A DNA stretch of 9,446 bases from Pseudolabrys sp. (lineage in GTDB: Bacteria > Pseudomonadota > Alphaproteobacteria > Rhizobiales > Xanthobacteraceae), in assembly GCA_019246455.1 (NCBI GenBank), contig JAFAQJ010000376.1, positions 1-9,446 of the forward strand, written 5' to 3'. A program made the translations under genes and the position numbers. Positions 6,842 through 9,446 of this stretch are shown one piece after another; the first letter of the stretch is position 1; the number at the start of each line of letters is the position of its first letter. The notes under the pieces are model-generated. The model worked only from the letters and a program-made list of their open reading frames with translations, was not told the origin of the DNA and made no database searches.

Positions 6842-7222
6842 TCAGCGCCGCTTGCGCGCGCGCCGGACTTCAAGCGCCACTACTTTACGCCGCGACGCGC
6901 CTTGCACCAAGTCCTTCGGGATCTTCTCGGCGATGCCGAATAATCGCTCGCGGCGCTTCATTTCCGCCCACACTTCATCGGGGTGGACGCCGGCCGACAC
7001 CCACAAGACGACGAGGTTGTAAAGCAGGTCCGCGCTTTCCCGCACGACCGCCTCCGGCTGGCCGTGCATCGCGTCGATTACGACCTCAACGGCCTCTTCG
7101 GCGAGCTTCTTGGCCATCTTGGCGCGACCGGCGCGCAGCAGTCGCGCCGTGCGCGACTTCGCCGGATCGCTGGAGCGCGCCGCCAGAACAGCTTCGTAGA
7201 GCCGGCTGACCGAATCAGTCAT
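6842..7222 (-). CDS. hisE: Phosphoribosyl-ATP diphosphatase (HisE-like)
   Basis: The 126-residue all-helical protein is of the HisE/MazG-like NTP pyrophosphohydrolase fold. HisE converts phosphoribosyl-ATP to phosphoribosyl-AMP in histidine synthesis. Visible are SRTARLLRAGRAKMAKK, the metal-binding EE-x-x-E motif (E42, E43, E46 in KLAEEAVEVV) and E62-x-x-D65 in RESADLLYNLVVLW, in the HisE order. The typical HisE is about 105-110 residues; this one adds a basic C-terminal tail ending RRARKRR. In related bacteria hisE usually follows hisF, but no other his gene is here, and some Bradyrhizobium relatives carry two HisE paralogues. So this may be the second copy, or a related pyrophosphohydrolase with another nucleotide substrate. 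It starts with ATG without a clear ribosome binding site and precedes the DedA-like gene by 31 bases. Confidence 0.85.
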   Translation of the reverse strand: MTDSVSRLYEAVLAARSSDPAKSRTARLLRAGRAKMAKKLAEEAVEVVIDAMHGQPEAVVRESADLLYNLVVLWVSAGVHPDEVWAEMKRRERLFGIAEKIPKDLVQGASRRKVVALEVRRARKRR

Positions 7223-7249
7223 GGGGCCGGAGAATACCCGAATTGATTC

Positions 7250-7263
7250 GTCAACCGGTTAAC
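7250..7263. promoter_or_regulatory. Near-perfect palindrome around AACCGGTT upstream of hisE
   Basis: GTCAACCGGTTAAC is symmetric in 12 of 14 positions and lies 28 bases before the hisE start, just past the terminator of the upstream gene. On the minus strand it contains a TTGACG that could be part of a -35 element, but I find no well-spaced -10. A GANTC site (7245-7249) lies next to it. It is a candidate operator only. Confidence 0.3.
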
Positions 7264-7300
7264 AAAAGTTGTGAGCGGCCGCGTGACGCATGCCGCTCAC
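7257..7300 (-). terminator. Intrinsic terminator of the small exported protein gene
   Basis: A perfect 9-base stem, GTGAGCGGC (7271-7279) against GCCGCTCAC (7292-7300), with a 12-base loop lies 26 bases after the stop codon. On the minus strand it is followed by AACTTTTGTTAACC, giving a short U-rich tail. It should separate this gene from hisE. Confidence 0.75.
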
Positions 7301-7326
7301 GTTCCGTTCGGCAGCAAACATCGGGC

Positions 7327-7665
7327 TTATCGCCAATGATGATGCCAGTGATGCCAGCGGTAGCCGCTGCCATAATAACCCGGCCCGTAGCCATAATAAG
7401 GCGCCGGCTCGTAGGCGTTATCGCAGCCGTAAGGACCGCAATAGTCGTCGCGTTGCGAGGCAGCAATGGCCGCTCCGGCAATCAGTGCCAGCGCGCCGAA
7501 TGCGACGGCTGCTCCAGCACCACGCGAACGCGCGCTGAAGTCAGACGTGATCGGCGCCGGCTTGATAGCCACAGAAGCGGCGCTCGCCTGAGTGACGGTG
7601 AACGTCGTCGCGAGCGTCGCTGCCGTCAATGCGGCTGCGATCGAGCGGGTGAAAGTCTTGCGCAT
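7327..7665 (-). CDS. Small exported protein with Tyr/Gly-rich and His/Trp-rich C-terminus
   Basis: I do not recognise a named family. From the ATG at 7665 the product has 112 residues. Residues 1-28 are a signal peptide (basic MRKTFTRS, Ala/Thr-rich core, site QASA-AS). A second hydrophobic, Gly/Ala-rich segment (about 49-70) may anchor it in the membrane. The tail has two close cysteines (DYCGPYGCDN), a Tyr/Gly/Pro stretch (PYYGYGPGYYGSGYRW) and ends in HHWHHHWR. Such tails occur in small rhizobial envelope proteins; metal binding or surface interaction is possible but unproven. The ATG four codons upstream (7677) lies within the ribosome binding site of the chosen start, so 7665 is preferred. 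The gene has its own terminator and lies 107 bases after putA, so it is probably a single-gene unit. Confidence 0.78.
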   Translation of the reverse strand: MRKTFTRSIAAALTAATLATTFTVTQASAASVAIKPAPITSDFSARSRGAGAAVAFGALALIAGAAIAASQRDDYCGPYGCDNAYEPAPYYGYGPGYYGSGYRWHHWHHHWR

Positions 7666-7667
7666 AG

Positions 7668-7675
7668 TCTCCTCC
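7668..7675 (-). promoter_or_regulatory. Strong ribosome binding site of the small exported protein gene
   Basis: GGAGGAGA on the minus strand ends two to three bases before the ATG at 7665, counted from the last base, with the GGAGG core at good spacing. It decides the start against the ATG at 7677. Confidence 0.75.
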
Positions 7676-7771
7676 ATCCAGGAACTGTTGCAGAGTTAAC
7701 GGGCCGCCCGCGTCGACCCTTCGCTGCTCAAGCGCTCGTGACGATTACATTTCGGTAAGCTACAACGGATT

Positions 7772-9446
7772 CTATTCGTCGCCTGCCAAAAGGGCGGCGT
7801 TGCCGCCGGCCGCCGCCGTATTGACGGTCACAACCTGCTCCAGGGCGAAACGGCGCAGGTATTCCGGTCCGCCGGCTTTCGGCCCGGTCCCGGACAGGCC
7901 GTTGCCGCCGAACGGCTGCGTTCCGACCACGGCGCCGATCATGCTGCGATTGACGTAGATATTTCCGGTCGAGAGCCGCGCCGCGATGTGACGCACCGTT
8001 GCGTCGATGCGAGAGTGAACGCCAAGCGTCAGGCCGTAGCCGTTGGCGGCGATGTCGTCGAGCAGCGCATCGAGCTTGCCGGCCCGCCACTTCACGACAT
8101 GGAGGATTGGACCGAACACTTCTTGCGTCAGTTCGCGCGCATTGCCGAGTTCGACGATGACCGGCGGCACATAGGTTCCTTTGACTGGCACTTTGCGATC
8201 ACTGTCCCAGCGAAAGCGCACACTACCGCGACTCTCCATGGCGCCGATCCAGCCGCCGAGCTTGTCCCAGGCGTCGGCGTCGATCACCGGGCCAATATGG
8301 GTCGCCGGATCGCGTGGATCGCCAAGTGACAGTTCGCGAGTAGCGCCGGCGATCATCTCCACGACGCGCTCGGCAACATCATCCTGCACACAAAGGAGCC
8401 GCAATGCCGAACAGCGCTGCCCGGCCGAACGGAACGCCGATGTCACGACATCGTCGCACACCTGCTCCGGCAACGCCGTCGCATCAACGATCATCGCGTT
8501 AATGCCACCGGTCTCGGCGATCAATGGAACGATCGGACCATCCTTTGACGCGAGCGCCCGATTGATATTGCGGGCGACCTCGGTCGAGCCGGTGAAAGCA
8601 ATCCCCGCCGTGCGCACATCGGCGACCAAGGCCGCACCGACCTTGCCGTCACCTGGCACGAGGTGAAGCGCGGCCGTCGGCACGCCTGCCTGATGCAGCA
8701 ACTTGATGGCTTCACTGGCGATCAGCGGCGTTTGCTCGGCCGGTTTTGCAACCACGGCGTTGCCGGCGGCCAATGCGGCCGCAATCTGGCCGGTGAAGAT
8801 CGCTAACGGAAAATTCCACGGGCTGATACAGACGAAGACGCCACGGCCTCGATGTCGGAGTTCGTTGCTCTCACCAGTTGGGCCAGGCAAGAGACGAGGC
8901 GCGAGCGAAAGCTTCGCCTGCACGGCGTAGTACCGGCAGAGGTCCGTTGCCTCACGCACCTCGGATACGCAATCATCGAGCGTCTTGCCACCTTCGATCT
9001 GGAGCAGCGCGATCAGGCGCGCCCGGTGTCGCTCGATCAGATCGCCGGCGCGGGTCAGGGTCGCGGCGCGTGTTTCGATTGACGTTGCATTCCACACGGA
9101 CAAGGCTGCTTGTGCCGTAGCCATTGCGGCGGTAACCGCTTCGCCACTCGCTTCGGTCACGCCGCCTATTTCAGCGCCGTCGATCGGTGAGATGACCGCG
9201 CGATCGGTGCCGTCGAGCGTTTTCCCGTCGACGAGCGGCGCGGCGACCGGGTGGCGGGGCGATGCCCCGCGGACGTCTTCCACCAGCTTTTCGAGAGCGA
9301 CGCGCTCCCCGAACTCGATGCCCGACGAATTGCGCCGCTCCGGTGCATACAGGTCTCCAGGCAACGGAATGCGTGGATGACGCGCAGATGCGCCGGCTAG
9401 CCATTGCGATGGCCGTTTCAGAATCTCGGGTATTGGCACCGAAGGA
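7772..9446 (-). CDS. putA: Bifunctional PutA, C-terminal part with P5C (glutamate semialdehyde) dehydrogenase domain; 5' end beyond the window
   Basis: The frame is open to the right edge, so the N-terminal proline dehydrogenase half is missing. About 557 residues are visible. They start with the PutA-type linker (VPIPEILKRPSQWLAGAS) and LPGDLYAPERRNSSGIEF, then an NAD-dependent aldehyde dehydrogenase domain: ISPWNFPLAIFTGQ, AFTGSTEVA, the general base Glu in AETGGINAM, the nucleophile Cys in SAGQRCSAL (codon 8411-8413) and EVFGPILHVV. The protein ends LLAGDE shortly after the oligomerisation flap, so no extra C-terminal domain follows; this fits the short type A PutA known from Bradyrhizobium. 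PutA oxidises proline to glutamate in two steps with substrate channelling. The linker and termini argue against a stand-alone aldehyde dehydrogenase. No terminator is evident in 7678-7771. Confidence 0.92.
   Translation of the reverse strand, partial: PSVPIPEILKRPSQWLAGASARHPRIPLPGDLYAPERRNSSGIEFGERVALEKLVEDVRGASPRHPVAAPLVDGKTLDGTDRAVISPIDGAEIGGVTEASGEAVTAAMATAQAALSVWNATSIETRAATLTRAGDLIERHRARLIALLQIEGGKTLDDCVSEVREATDLCRYYAVQAKLSLAPRLLPGPTGESNELRHRGRGVFVCISPWNFPLAIFTGQIAAALAAGNAVVAKPAEQTPLIASEAIKLLHQAGVPTAALHLVPGDGKVGAALVADVRTAGIAFTGSTEVARNINRALASKDGPIVPLIAETGGINAMIVDATALPEQVCDDVVTSAFRSAGQRCSALRLLCVQDDVAERVVEMIAGATRELSLGDPRDPATHIGPVIDADAWDKLGGWIGAMESRGSVRFRWDSDRKVPVKGTYVPPVIVELGNARELTQEVFGPILHVVKWRAGKLDALLDDIAANGYGLTLGVHSRIDATVRHIAARLSTGNIYVNRSMIGAVVGTQPFGGNGLSGTGPKAGGPEYLRRFALEQVVTVNTAAAGGNAALLAGDE

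Noticed and set aside
6811..6873. Longer DedA-like protein from TTG at 6873
   Set aside because: It would overlap hisE by 32 bases and adds a polar, unlikely extension. The ATG at 6810 leaves an ordinary short gap.
8803..9380. Several + strand open frames opposite putA
   Set aside because: They lie opposite the intact P5C dehydrogenase domain and have Arg/Ser-rich compositions without motifs.

Overview
The window is GC-rich chromosomal DNA that looks like an alphaproteobacterium of the Hyphomicrobiales, probably close to Bradyrhizobium, Rhodopseudomonas or the Xanthobacteraceae. The pointers are a FixJ-type response regulator, an MbfA-type ferritin/VIT1 fusion, a DUF6494-like small protein and a PutA ending right after its aldehyde dehydrogenase domain. 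I see no phage genes, insertion sequences, tRNA or rRNA genes, or CRISPR repeats. No stretch longer than about 135 bases lacks a gene.

Left part, mostly + strand: the 3' end of fixJ (1-506) and mbfA (621-1592). Between them, just before the mbfA start, lies a small perfect inverted repeat. A long imperfect hairpin follows mbfA, which converges on a secreted NodB-type polysaccharide deacetylase (1727-2755, minus). That gene diverges from a small DUF6494-like gene (2926-3129, plus).

Middle, minus strand: a SAF-domain NAD(P)-dependent oxidoreductase of the DRL type (4151-5518) is followed after 41 bases by an NMT1/SsuA-like periplasmic binding protein (3126-4109). They look like a two-gene transcription unit. 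Its last stop codon interlocks with the stop of the DUF6494 gene in a shared CTAG. Upstream are a six-cysteine exported protein of unknown function (5585-6121), a YqaA/DedA-type membrane protein (6199-6810) and a HisE-like phosphoribosyl-ATP diphosphatase (6842-7222).

Right part, minus strand: a small exported protein with a Tyr/Gly-rich and His/Trp-rich tail (7327-7665) has its own strong ribosome binding site and a convincing terminator. The 3' half of putA (P5C dehydrogenase part, 7772-9446) runs off the window.

The window reads as a patchwork of housekeeping and adaptive genes: redox/oxygen signalling, iron detoxification, envelope modification, histidine synthesis, proline catabolism and uptake or catabolism of an unknown substrate. 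I did not find a clearly new multi-gene system. The least explained items are the oxidoreductase/binding-protein pair, the two exported proteins of unknown function and the hisE gene away from other his genes.
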